Below, piece by piece: positions 12,579 to 23,600 of a stretch of DNA of 64,000 bases (the stretch's first letter is position 1; every line of letters begins with the position of its first letter). Location of the stretch: the NCBI GenBank assembly GCA_963931925.1, contig OZ007571.1, forward strand, positions 61,356,519 to 61,420,518, given 5' to 3'. The DNA comes from Onchidella celtica. Its lineage: Eukaryota; Mollusca; Gastropoda; Systellommatophora; Onchidiidae. A program made the position numbers and the translations under genes. The notes under the pieces are model-generated. The model did not search any database and had not been told where the DNA came from. It saw nothing but the letters and a program-made list of their open reading frames with translations.

Positions 12579-14423
12579 GTTTGTTATTTATTTATTTTTT
12601 TTTAAATTCTGACACAACAGTAGTGACAATTTTTATCTCCTGTTTTTTTTTGTGTTCAGTTGTGTGTAATGAAGGTTTTTTTTTTAATTTATAGTTATTT
12701 AAGGTATTTCTGGTTAACCTTATGGTTTTCTGGAAGAAGACCTTGATCTAATTACAAAGCCAAAGAGAGAAAAGACTCATTTGTGTTATCTGCTCACCTA
12801 TAGCTCATTACTAAGTAACCGAATGCTTTTCGTATGCACTGCTGAGAACGGGTCATGGGATTGAATCAGTTAAGAGAAATGTCTACTATTGACGCGAGGG
12901 AATCTGTGGACAAAATGGTGTTGTGATTAATATTTGTTGATATGGTCTTGACATGGATTATCCCATGATGCACTGTGCTGTAGGTGATGTCTATGAACCA
13001 GTGACGTATTCTGCTTGGAAAATACTTGGATAATAATTGAGTCTTCTGAATTTATCGCTGCTCGATATTATCCCCCCCCCCCCCCCGAAAAAAACAGCAA
13101 ACTGAAGAACAATAACAGCAACAATAAATCCGATCATAAAATCACTTTCTCATGGTCAATGCGGGGTTTTAAACTGTGTTCAGATGACTACAGGATATGC
13201 AATGTGGAATGTGCTTTCAAATGAATAGCCTCATCGATGGCGATAGATATTTTCAGTCTGACATTGTATTAGAATAATAATGGCGGAAATCATAAACAGA
13301 AGATCATTTTTAGCTAGATGTTCGCCATATTTCACCAAGGTTCCTTGCCATGTCACTTCACGTACGCGTATTATTGAATTTATTGAGTTGTGCTATGTGT
13401 TTATGTAATGATGCGTAAGTTACGTAAGACAATTGTAACGTGCATGCGTTCTAAATGCTCTGTGAAAAGAGAATTTCTCTCATTGGATCATAGAGTGATT
13501 CTCATCTTATCTTTAGCAAAAGACACTCGGTAACTCGAACTTCTGAACCACGATCCAATTTTTTTTTTTTCTAAATCAATGGTTTCAGCCAGATTGACAC
13601 ACAATAATGAACCAATGTTGGCATTTGGGGCAAAGGTCATTTCAGTGCTTGTTTTTGATTGGTTCTTAAATACAGACAACTTTAGATGATGGTCAGCTTG
13701 TGAGAAAATGAGATAATAATTGCAAATTTGTTGAGCTCAAGCTGCCGGGTTGGGAGCAACCCAGTGGGAGAAAGTTTGCCATGGGGTTGGGCTTCCAACT
13801 TGTCTGTTAAAACTTGAATGAAGGTTCTCCCCCTATAACAGATTTTGCCAGTTCCTTTTAGATCGCCCTGACAGTTAGGTATTTGGCATGAAATAACAAT
13901 TTTTCTTGAAAAATGTTTATTAAATAAGGATCAAGAACAAACCCCCCCGCCCCCCCCCCCACCTCTCAGCCTATAATTTATGCGGCTTTCAAATCCTAAA
14001 AGATTAAGCATCGCATTGGCAGACTATTGATTATAAATAACTAATTATTGGATCCTAAAGACAGCATTTCATCTTCCCTTTCTTTAAACAAAAAAATGCA
14101 TGCTTTGTAAAGAATAAATGCATTAATAAATGAATAGGACAACTAATAACTAAAACAAAATGGGCACGTGTATTGCTTTTGAAAATAATTTTAACTGATT
14201 TTATCATGTATATTGAATTTAATCATATTTTTATAAATAAATTATTACAGTTGTGCACTAATTTTGCAGTTGAAACCCACGACCATGCACAGATAAACAT
14301 AATTATTATTATTAAGCAAATAAAACTTTACTTGAGTCAGATATGGGAATTTTCTCCATCCACGTGTACATCAGCGGTTCACTAGAATCGACTCCTCTGC
14401 ACGTACGCGTTTAGAGCCTGCCA
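12579..14423. other. Intergenic DNA with C-tracts and an interspersed repeat
   Basis: No gene recognised. A C-homopolymer lies near 13072-13086 and a C-rich tract near 13940-13962. Confidence 0.5.
13535..13737 (-). repeat. Interspersed repeat copy shared with the core of the 33-kb MITE
   Basis: On minus this segment aligns with 33360-33530 on plus. Shared blocks include CAACAAATTTGCAAT, ATCTCATTTTCTCACAAGCT, AACCAATCA(A/G)AAACAAG and TTTGCCCCAAATGCC. Open frames crossing both copies look alike (KNQS.TS.E..FAPNA.IG) only because the DNA is repeated. The other ends of the element are not recognisable here. Confidence 0.65.
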
Positions 14424-14527
<104 letters not shown>

Positions 14528-15089
14528 GTCTCAGTCTGTCTGTCTACGTATCTACGTGTCTGTCTGTCTATCTATCCATCTATCTGTCTTTTTGTCTGTC
14601 CGTATAGGCCTACATGTCTGTCTATCTACCTAGATCTATCTATGGAGATCTGTTGTCCATAATATCTGTGTTGTCTATCTATCCATCTGTCTGCCTGCCT
14701 TTCTGTTTGTCTGTCTCACTCTCTCTATAGGCACGTCCGAAAGTTAAGGACTCCACCGTAGCCAATTTACCAGACTTTGCCCCCCCCCCCCATTTTTTTG
14801 TTTCCGTATTAATTTCTCCGTAACATCGTGCCCATTGAGTCTACGGCATAAAGACCGATACCCAAATCAAGGGACATCATGCAATATTGCAAAGGGATGT
14901 TTCATTTCTACACTTCCGGGCAATACTGTGGCAAGCTAACCACGCTTCGAAGTCCGACAGTTTATTAAATTGTAGTTCATAGGATCTGTATTAGAGTCTA
15001 CGTAGTGTGAAATTTGTCTAAGTTAGACTGACTATAGCGATAGAGCTAGCTGGTTGACTTGACGTGATTAACATTTTGAGGCTGACAAA

Positions 15090-15092
15090 ATG
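15090..15092 (+). CDS. LTV1: Candidate LTV1 first coding exon (ATG only, then splice donor)
   Basis: The first clear LTV1 exon (20552) begins in phase 0 with PKPVKKKKKFIRKK, while family members start with Met followed almost directly by this basic motif. The missing start codon should therefore lie in an upstream exon that ends right after ATG. The sequence AAAATGGTAAGATC at 15087-15100 gives ATG followed by a near-consensus GTAAGA donor. It is the best such site I found between 14.9 and 20.5 kb; weaker ATGGT sites lie near 16552, 19030 and 19486. A CACTTCCGGG block near 14910-14930 would suit an upstream promoter. This is inference. Confidence 0.4.
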
Positions 15093-15177
15093 GTAAGATC
15101 AAGAACCGTCAAGAAAGTCTTCTCTCTCTCGTCATTGTTTTCTCCTGTGTCCAACCTATTCTGAACACTGAATTTAG

Positions 15178-15410
15178 AGATCTAGATTAGATCTAGATCT
15201 AGATCTAGATCTATCTAGATTCTAGTCTAGATAATAATATTTCGATATTGAAAATACATAATTTCACTAATAATTTTTACAAGTCAGTTCAAAATGGGGC
15301 ACTACATCGAGACAATCATTAACAATGACTGAATGAGAGCAAAAGAAACATTTTATAAAGATTTAGATCTAGACTCTAGATCTAGATCTAGATTTAGATC
15401 TGGCTCTAGA
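15178..15410. repeat. TAGATC/CTAGAT-rich palindromic repeats
   Basis: Two runs of overlapping AGATCT/CTAGAT units at about 15178-15233 and 15359-15410 frame a short spacer. The same unit recurs in smaller clusters near 17170-17205 and 28088-28160. Confidence 0.8.
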
Positions 15411-16797
15411 AGTGAAATGCGGTCCCCGCGTCTGGGCGGATTCGAATACTGTTTTCCGAATCGATAAGCAGCGGTGAATACACTGATACGCGGAATCGAT
15501 TCCGGCCACATGCAGGTAAAATGGTGAACGGGGCGCCGGGACCGCATTTATCTGCTAGTACCTTTCATCTATTCTAGATTGACACACAAATGATAGATCC
15601 TGCCTCATGATCACAAACTGACAAAGTGGATTTAATTTTGGGAGGTCCTTCGCCCGTCCGCGCATCAAGAAAACACACTGAAGAGGGGAGGAGTTCCGAA
15701 TGCGTTACAGGGTTTATTTTGAGGGGGTTGAAAAAAAAGGGGGCTAGGTATTTTTTTTGGGGGGGCGGGGGGGTTCTATTAGTTCTAAAGAAAGTAGAAA
15801 GAGAATAACATAATTCAGGGGATGCTTCACTTTCTGTTTTAAATTAAATGTCTCTCTCTCCCCCCTCTCTATCTCACTTCCATTTCTTCTTAGATTTCTC
15901 TGCATTAGATTTAGAAACATCTAAAAGAGAACTCATACACAATTATCCCAAGATCCGCATCCACATGCTTTCGCTCCTAAATCACACATCTAAACCCTTT
16001 CGCCACGCAGGTGAGTTAACAGATTGTTAGTAATCATTTACTAATAGGCCTACTCACAGTCAGTAGGCCTACTCTTGACCTAAATTACGGAAAGTTACCA
16101 ACCTTGTTAATAACCTAATTTGCATAGTTTTTAAAAATTATGAATCGGCTTGTTAGCAAAACAATCCGATTTCAGCTGCTTGGAGATTGCGTGACCTGAG
16201 CTAATGAGGGCCTACTTGAGTGTACGTCAATCGCTAATCAATGGCTCCCCCAGCCCCTTTTCACCCGGTTAGTCAGTCTGACTACCGCCCATTGATACAA
16301 ACTGGCTAGACCCTCACGCCCCCAGGTCCATCTGACTCTGACCATTCCATGTGTTGTGAGTTTAAATTCGTGAACACCATCCAAGTTTTGTTTCAGCAAA
16401 CCTTCGCCAGTCGCGCTTTTGGTAATAAATGTTACCATGACCTCTCCCCAGCAAGTTCCAAAATGGCAGCTATTTTCGGATTTTGTCTCACTTCAGACTT
16501 TTTTCTTAGATTATACATACTATTTTTTTTAGCAAGTATATTACAAATGTTATGGTGAATACGAAGTGATAAGTGGTCATAAGGTCTGGAACAATGTGTA
16601 ACAGTGAGCTTTACTTAATAGCGGTAAAACTTATGTAACGCATGTGGAACTCCTCCCAATCCTTTGAAAATTATTGTCAATGTGGCTTGACTTGAACATT
16701 GTTGTTCCAATCCAATGTGAAGCTTTGCACCAAATGACATATATGCATTCCATTTTTTTTTTTTATAATTAGGCTAGGCCTATTTTGCCACCAAATT
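15411..16797. other. Non-coding DNA within putative LTV1 intron 1
   Basis: No supported gene. Two directly repeated AGGCCTACTC blocks lie at 16045-16075. The rest shows nothing recognisable. Confidence 0.45.
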
Positions 16798-17128
16798 TTG
16801 TGGCTGCTGTTGTTACTTGTACACTTAAGCACCCCAGGCATTTTACGCTAGGGGCGCATTTATATGTATACATACCTTTCCCTAACCCCGCCCTTATCCT
16901 CAATACTAAAAGTAAATCTTATCAAATCCATAACCCTGCCCCCTACCCTTTTTTTTTGCAACCGAAAAATAGGAGGAAAACAAAAAGAAAATCTGAAACA
17001 GTGAAAAGTATTTCAATTTCAGAGGAGCTCTCTAGCTCTGGAATCACAAAAGGTTTTTAAATATGTAGGCCTACCCCTAGCGCCAAACACATGTGGGACG
17101 CACTTACTTGTAACAACATTCAAACTTT
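16798..17128. mobile_element. Possible MITE with degenerate terminal inverted repeats
   Basis: The left part carries GCTGTTGTTACTTGTACACTTA and ACGCTAGGGGCGC. The right part carries CCCTAGCGCC followed by GCACTTACTTGTAACAACATTC, which read reversed is the same order of blocks. The interior is about 240 bp of AT-rich DNA with no gene. Ends and target-site duplication cannot be fixed. Confidence 0.4.
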
Positions 17129-18185
17129 GTAGTCTACCTTGCCCACATTTATTTGTTCTTTTTGTTAATTTAGATCTAAATACTAAATCTAGATCTAGGT
17201 TTTCAGATACTAGACTATGACCTGAAAATTAATTTACTTAGTGAGAAGGAGGAGGATCATTCTATCTTCCATTGATTGGGCCTAAATCTCGTCTATAGAT
17301 CACAATTAAATTATAAAAAGAAAAGAAAAGGTGTATTGATTGAGAATTGGCCCATATGCAATTATGTACATTGTAACTTGTAGGCCTACAGATCTATAAA
17401 ATTTTAGTCCGGGTGAGTGCAGTCTACTATAGTTCGTTCACCGTGGCGTGATCACGGTTTAGTTGGCTTTTCTCAGCTGTTACGAAATACAGCGTCCTGA
17501 ATTTTTGCATGCAGTGTTACATTTAGTGATTTAGTTCATGACCCTACAAATCTTGAATTTGAAGTTTGTGCACAGCACCGTTCTCTCAAAGCGGCGAATT
17601 CCTTTGATCTTTTCTCTGTTTTCAATTGAATAGGCCCCAAATTTCTAGATATTATATATACGTGTTTTCCAAAATAATCCGTCACTTCTCGCTTCCGTGT
17701 AGTTGATTTAAATTTAAATTCCTAAACATACTAATTGTCTTTGGTGTATTGCAGTGGCGTAGCTTCACGTAACGGACCTGAGGTTTGCTTTACACGTAAA
17801 TGCATTTATTGTTCCTTTCCTGTAAGATAAAGCTACTGGTAACTACAGATTCATTATTTATCTATAAATTGAAAACAACCTTCTACTTCTAGTCATGCTA
17901 AACGCTAACATCCCATGAAAGATAGAGTTTGTAAAGTAGCTAGGCTTTCCAATCTGTAATAAGTTGTGAGAAATATACATGTCGAGATATGACCACCCTT
18001 TCCCCTCCGAGTCAATGTCATTGTAAGAGCATGGCCTTGTGGGTACAATGTTGAATGATCAGGCTGCGGGCCTGGGACAGCCTTAGGCCTATTAGAAAGG
18101 TTAGCCCTAAAAAGGTGGGGTTTTTTTTTGGAGGGGGGTCAAAACAGGCAAGAACTTTTCGATGTTTTTTTAAAGCTTTATCACC

Positions 18186-18401
18186 TCAGTCGCATTCTGA
18201 GTAGGATGTCTCCATTGGATTGATGACGATATTCGGTTGAATAAAATGAAGACCCTCGTTTTGCCAGTATTCTTCCAACCGCAATACATGGTCCTCGCAC
18301 TCGGAGAAAAATTCTGCATCGACTCTTTTCAATGCTGCATGAGTTAGATTTTGGATGTCTGACAGTTTGAAGGTCTTGTTCTCCAATGTTCCGCATCGCA
18401 T
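18186..18401 (-). pseudogene. Possible C-terminal remnant of a DDE transposase
   Basis: A minus-strand frame of 71 residues contains LSDIQNLTHAALKRVDAEFF, then HVLRLEEYWQNEGL and PNIVINPMETSYSECD to a stop. The pattern of a Cys/His pair, R(L/I)E..YW...G, an (I/V)IN tail and an acidic Ser-rich end recalls C-termini of invertebrate IS630/Tc1-type DDE transposases. No catalytic core is found upstream on this strand, so this is a fragment at best. It lies in putative LTV1 intron 1, antisense to LTV1. A chance frame is possible. Confidence 0.28.
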
Positions 18402-19196
18402 GGATTTTGATGTTTAAATCCATGAAGAAAGGAATTCTGAAATTGAAAGATAGAAACGCCTCTGATCTTTGTGTTGGCCTACCAGTGAACAATCACAAGA
18501 GTTTGTTTTTAAACTCACTTTAATCCCGTGCTGTACCGTGCTCAAAACGATGTGTTAAATTATTACAGTAAACCAGCTTTAATGTTTACCTTTGCCGGTG
18601 CTCTATTTTTATACCGCATAAACAAACTCGAAAACTACTTTAATAATTTGGGGGGAAAAAATCTAAGACTCCACGCCAAATTACATTCAAATATCATCGC
18701 CGGTTGCAATGCTACGAGCAGTTTTCTGTGATCATGCCTCGGTGAACGGACTATAACGTAAGCACTTAAATAAGTGTAATTCTAGGAATAACCAATTATT
18801 AGGCCTAGTTTTTAGCTTTACAAATAGTTTGTAAATTAGTTTATCCTTTATTCAAGTAAAGTTGACCTAACTTAGTCTCTAGGTTCCAGCATTGTCTCTC
18901 TTGACAGACAATAAAATCATAATTATTATGTAGCATTACCTTATCGTTCCTATCATTAGTATCAAGACATAAGTCTTTTTTTTACCATGTTAATCACAAT
19001 GATGGTCAAGGTTTAAATAGCTAAAACATGCTTAATAATGGTGACAAGTGACTATTATTACTGAAATTTACTGGAAATGTTCATTTGGGGCTGCTGTCTT
19101 CACTTCTTACTTATCATGATTTAACTTTGATAAAATGAAAGGATACTTCACTTCAGTTAGCCAGCATGACAGCTGGTGATTGGGGCAATTCCAAGC

Positions 19197-19763
19197 GTTA
19201 CGGCGTGACCAAAAAGGGCACTTTTTTGCCTTTTATCTTTTCTAGAAGGTTTATTAACTTAACAATACAGACTTGAAATTTCACACTAATAAACTAGGAT
19301 TTATTGTGTTCAGGATGGCACCAAGAGAAATAAAATCAAAAGTTAATGAGGTAGTCAAACCCTTGACAGTTACGGCATGACGAAAAAGCCCTTTTTTTTT
19401 TTGGGTCATAAACTTTAGTTGTAAAATTCAAGTCCCCTAGATGGACTTGAGGTCCCATCTTTACATATGTGATGGGTAAAAGGACAAACTTAGTTACCAT
19501 AATGGTAGCAAAGTTAATGGTTTATAATTTTATATGAATGAGAGAAGGATAAAAGTGATCGTTACGGCGTGACGTTACAGCGTGACTCTGTTTTGATTAT
19601 TGACAGCTCTTTTATTTTTCAACCAATTTTGTTTAAATTTGGTTTGTGTATATCTCATATCCTGGCCATAAGTCAGTTCGAAGGGGATTTTGATTTTTTA
19701 AGTTTCTAAGTTTACACATTAAAAAAAGGGAAAAAGTTACGGCGTGACATGTTAGGGCATGAC
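19197..19763 (+). repeat. Cluster of six GTTACGGCGTGAC-like 13-mers
   Basis: Copies lie at 19197-19209, 19369-19381, 19561-19573, 19574-19586, 19736-19748 and 19751-19763, all on plus. The consensus is GTTA(C/G)(G/A)GC(G/A)TGAC. Copies 3 and 4 abut head-to-tail; copies 5 and 6 are 2 bp apart. Pairs sit about 170-190 bp from each other, and copies 1 and 2 are each followed by an A-run and a T-run. The CpG-containing core stands out in AT-rich surroundings. It may be the remnant of an old tandem repeat of about 180 bp or a set of protein-binding sites. Confidence 0.75.
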
Positions 19764-20551
19764 AAACTAACCTCATTTGTTGTTGTCAATACTAAAATAC
19801 CCAGTCCAACAAAACTGGTGTACAATTGTTCCTTTATAAAGGGGCTATCATGTAGACAATAAGGCTGCATCCTAATTATAAACCAGGAACTTCAGCAGAT
19901 GTTTAAAAACATGCACCTACTTTCTGGACGAGAGTGAAATTCTGGCCAATTTTTTACCTAACACTCAATAACGAATAAAATAACGACCTTTACCTTCTAA
20001 AACTCGAAAAATGACCTGTAATTTAAAACCATGGACACGGTTATAAACCCATTTTGAAAATTTTGACCTCAAGACCTACTTGCTTGGAATCGCCCATTGA
20101 TAACAAAGTTTTCAGTGATACTGATAGAAAAATGTAGGTGTACATGTCAGATAGTCAGCTTATTAAATTTACTTTATCGTCATTAAGAAATGATATACAT
20201 GTCATACTTGGCATCGTGGCAGCATGATCCAAAAAAATAATATAATTTTATTGAAATTTGTTGTCCCAAGCATTCTCTTTTTAGTTTTTTTTTATGATTA
20301 AAACTGACAGGACAGAAAGCTAATGGCAGTGAAAAATACTTTAGTAACATAGGGAGGGACACAGAATTATTCTTTATCATGACAGTCAACATAACAACAT
20401 GTTGGGTAAGCAGAGGGGTAGCAGCCTTTAATTTCACTGCACTTTGCTACAGATTACTACAATATTTTTATTACCACACAGCTCACTTGAATTCAGACCT
20501 GTATGGCCATGAAATTCATGAAGTCATTGGGTTTTTTTTGGGTTTTTTTAG

Positions 20552-20677
20552 CCCAAGCCAGTGAAGAAGAAGAAGAAATTCATCCGCAAAAAAGAATCTA
20601 CAACCTATCGTCTGATACCTGGATATGTGGAAGATGAGGATGACAATCCAAGTAATGCCCACGAAGCTGAAGAAGAG
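20552..20677 (+). CDS. LTV1: LTV1 exon 2
   Basis: Acceptor TTTTTTTAG at 20543-20551, donor GTATGG at 20678, phase 0/0. It encodes the N-terminal basic motif PKPVKKKKKFIRKKESTTYR, then LIPGYVEDEDD and an acidic end. Confidence 0.88.
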
Positions 20678-23600
20678 GTATGGATTCACCTTTCATCACT
20701 GTCAGATTGCTTGATGAAGAATTTAAAACTATTTTTTTAAAATAATTTTTTTTATCTTGAACTGTGAAAATGCACACTTTGGTTTTATTTTCATCTTTGG
20801 AGCCCATGTACAATTTTATAATAAAGTATGCTCTTCATTTCATTGATAGCGATACTAAACCAATCCAAGAGAGAGTTTGCAACATTGATGAGATACAAGA
20901 CTAAATGGGTACTTGTATAAAAACTAACACTTGAGTTTGTTAGTTTGTACATTAGCAGCTATCGGTAAATTACATAAGAATTGTAACTAGATCATTTTTC
21001 AAAATAGCTACACTGATAATTTATTTAACACAGCATTCAGTGTGATACCAGATCAAAGTTGTCTAATCTACAAAAAAAGAGGTTGTAGTTTTTGTACACA
21101 ACTTTGCTTGCCAATAATAATTCTGACAATTGTCTTTAATATTAGTAAACATTTTGATGATCACTGGCATAGAAATTTAAAGCAGTGCAATTTTCAGAAG
21201 GTGTTAAGGGCCCCACACACGTAAGGATCTGGCCTCGGATCTGGCCCCGGATCTCCAAAACCGTCGAAAATCGTTGCGTGTGTGGCCGATTTCATGAGGC
21301 CGGGCCCGGGGTGCGGCACGGGGCCAGAAATTTAGGCTCTGCCATATATTTTTCCATCGGGCCGCAGGTAGAGGGATGTGGTGGGGTAAAAATAAATATT
21401 TTTTTTTTAGATTTTTGCTTTTTTGACCTCAGATTCGTAATCAGCGTCAAATTTACCATGAATTTGATACAAAACACCGGGCCGGTACGATGTTTAATTA
21501 AAATTTTGCAAGACAATTTATTGTTCTGTCACCCGCCTCGTACTACACTACTACTAGGCTAGACAAGGGAGTGTCTGTCACTCGTATCCCGTGCGTATGT
21601 AGTGTGTTGTAGTTCATTTTGCTAACCTAGAGAAGAGTCAGTTGATTTTACACTGTCTAGAAATTGTGTGAAAATGGCTTCGTAGTCAAAAGAAAGGACA
21701 TTGCAATTTATTGAACTATAATTATACATGTAATGACTGCCTGTGGAGAGTGAAAAGCAAGGATTCCTCCAACAAGATAAAGGGGGAGAAATCCTACGTA
21801 TGGCCTCCCTGTCGCAAGGAACCTCAAAGTGACTGTCAATTTTACCGTTCATGAGAGGGAATGGCCGATCTCATCACAGTGTCCTGCTTTTCTATTAAAT
21901 GAGTTAAAAGGTTCAACAATCTCATGTAGGGTCTCCTTCATCCATACGCAAGTAGTTGTAAAAGTCACCAGGATACAACCACAACTTATTGAGAAGGTTG
22001 GTGTGGGTGAAGGTGTAGAAGCCATTGTTTGGACCAGAAAGTCCTATTTTTCGCCCTACATTTTTTCTTTTCATTAGCAGAGGATAGACAATTAGTCCAC
22101 AGACAGCCTTTCGTTTGTCTGTCGGCACTGAGTTCGTGAATGAGCCTCTAGATCCAGTGTCGACTCGGCGACTAGCTAAAGACAGGCAGTGATTTTAATT
22201 TGGCGCGAAAAAAATACCCCCAGGTGTGGCCGTTGCGTGTGGGTTCAAAAATAACTCCGAGCCAGGCCCGAGGTGAGGCGCGGTGCCTGGTTTCCATCCA
22301 TTGGCTCGTACGTGTATGGGGCCCTTTAGCCTTTTTTTCCCCCTGGTTTTGTTGGTTTGTTAAAAATTTCTCACTTGCTCAATGGTACTGCGATTGCACC
22401 AGGTAATTAGGCCTTTGCTGATATTACCTATTAGTTTTAGTAAGTGGTACTGAAGGCAAAACCAAAGAAAACATACCTGAAACTTGCTCCTTAAATTATC
22501 CAGGTAGAATCTAAAACCATCAGATATATTAACTCAATGTCTATGTACAGTAAGCCAAATATTCAGTGTGCAGGTTTTCGCTTTACTATGAAAAGGCGAA
22601 TATTCATCTTGAGTGGACACCAATTTTCAAATACTAATGTCTAAGCCAACTTTTCGAAATATTGAATCCTATTCCGGTCAGTTGAGTTTCCTTTACTTTG
22701 ATGGATATAATAGCAGTTATGTCTTGTGTTTTTACTGAGTGAAAGAAAGAACATCTTCGAACATTTCGTAAATTTCAACTGGATAGTGTTGGGAGTTCCT
22801 GTCCATGCCCACAAAAGTTGGTGTTGGGAATTAATTTAAAATACTCCTACATGGTGAAACTGTATGGAGTCCAGATCTATTATTTTGTGAAAATTCCAGA
22901 TCTATTATTCTAAGTATTCTTGTGGAAAGACAGCTTTTGTATACATGCAGAAACTGCCTAACTGTATAAATTAATCTTATTAGGTAGTTGCAGGTCAGGT
23001 GCACTTACCTCACCATTTCGTTTGTTGTTGTTTTTTGTCAGACTGAAGCCAGGAAAGAGGAGCAGCGAAAGTACGGAATCTTTTATGATGACAGCTATAA
23101 TTACATGAAGCATTTGCGCTCACTTAATGAGCAGGCTAGTTTAGTGAGCACAGAGACTTTCCGTGTTGACCCCAACGATGAGGTACGTTTTCTAATCTGT
23201 TGATCTGACTACTTAATTCAAAAATCTTTTTTTTTTTATATATAAGGAACTGGTATTCTAGCCAGGTACTGAGGTATACAAATCATGAGACCAGCAGCAT
23301 GCTTTTTATCAAAATTAATCGGTATTTGATAGATGTTGTGTGTTAGACTTAACAAAAACATGACTCAAAAAAAAAAGTGTTTTGAGGAAATGGAGCATGG
23401 AGTCGGCACAATGGTCTTTGTGGTTAAAAAAAAAAAAAATGATGTGTAATTAGTGGAAAAATTCTGAACATCCCTGTAATAATCATCTTGGGGGGGGGGG
23501 GGGAGGGGGTTGTTTTTGTAAATGCTATTTTTTTTTTTTCAGAGTGTAGCTGCAGGTTGTTTTCCATTTACAATGGTCTCTTGTGCTAAATCCTTTTCCA

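Noticed and set aside
13488..13679. 63-residue minus frame resembling the plus frame at 33370-33612
   Set aside because: Similarity follows from an interspersed DNA repeat, not from a conserved protein.
21185..21562. 125-residue plus frame
   Set aside because: Lies within the GC-ended non-autonomous transposon; no family resemblance or exon signals.
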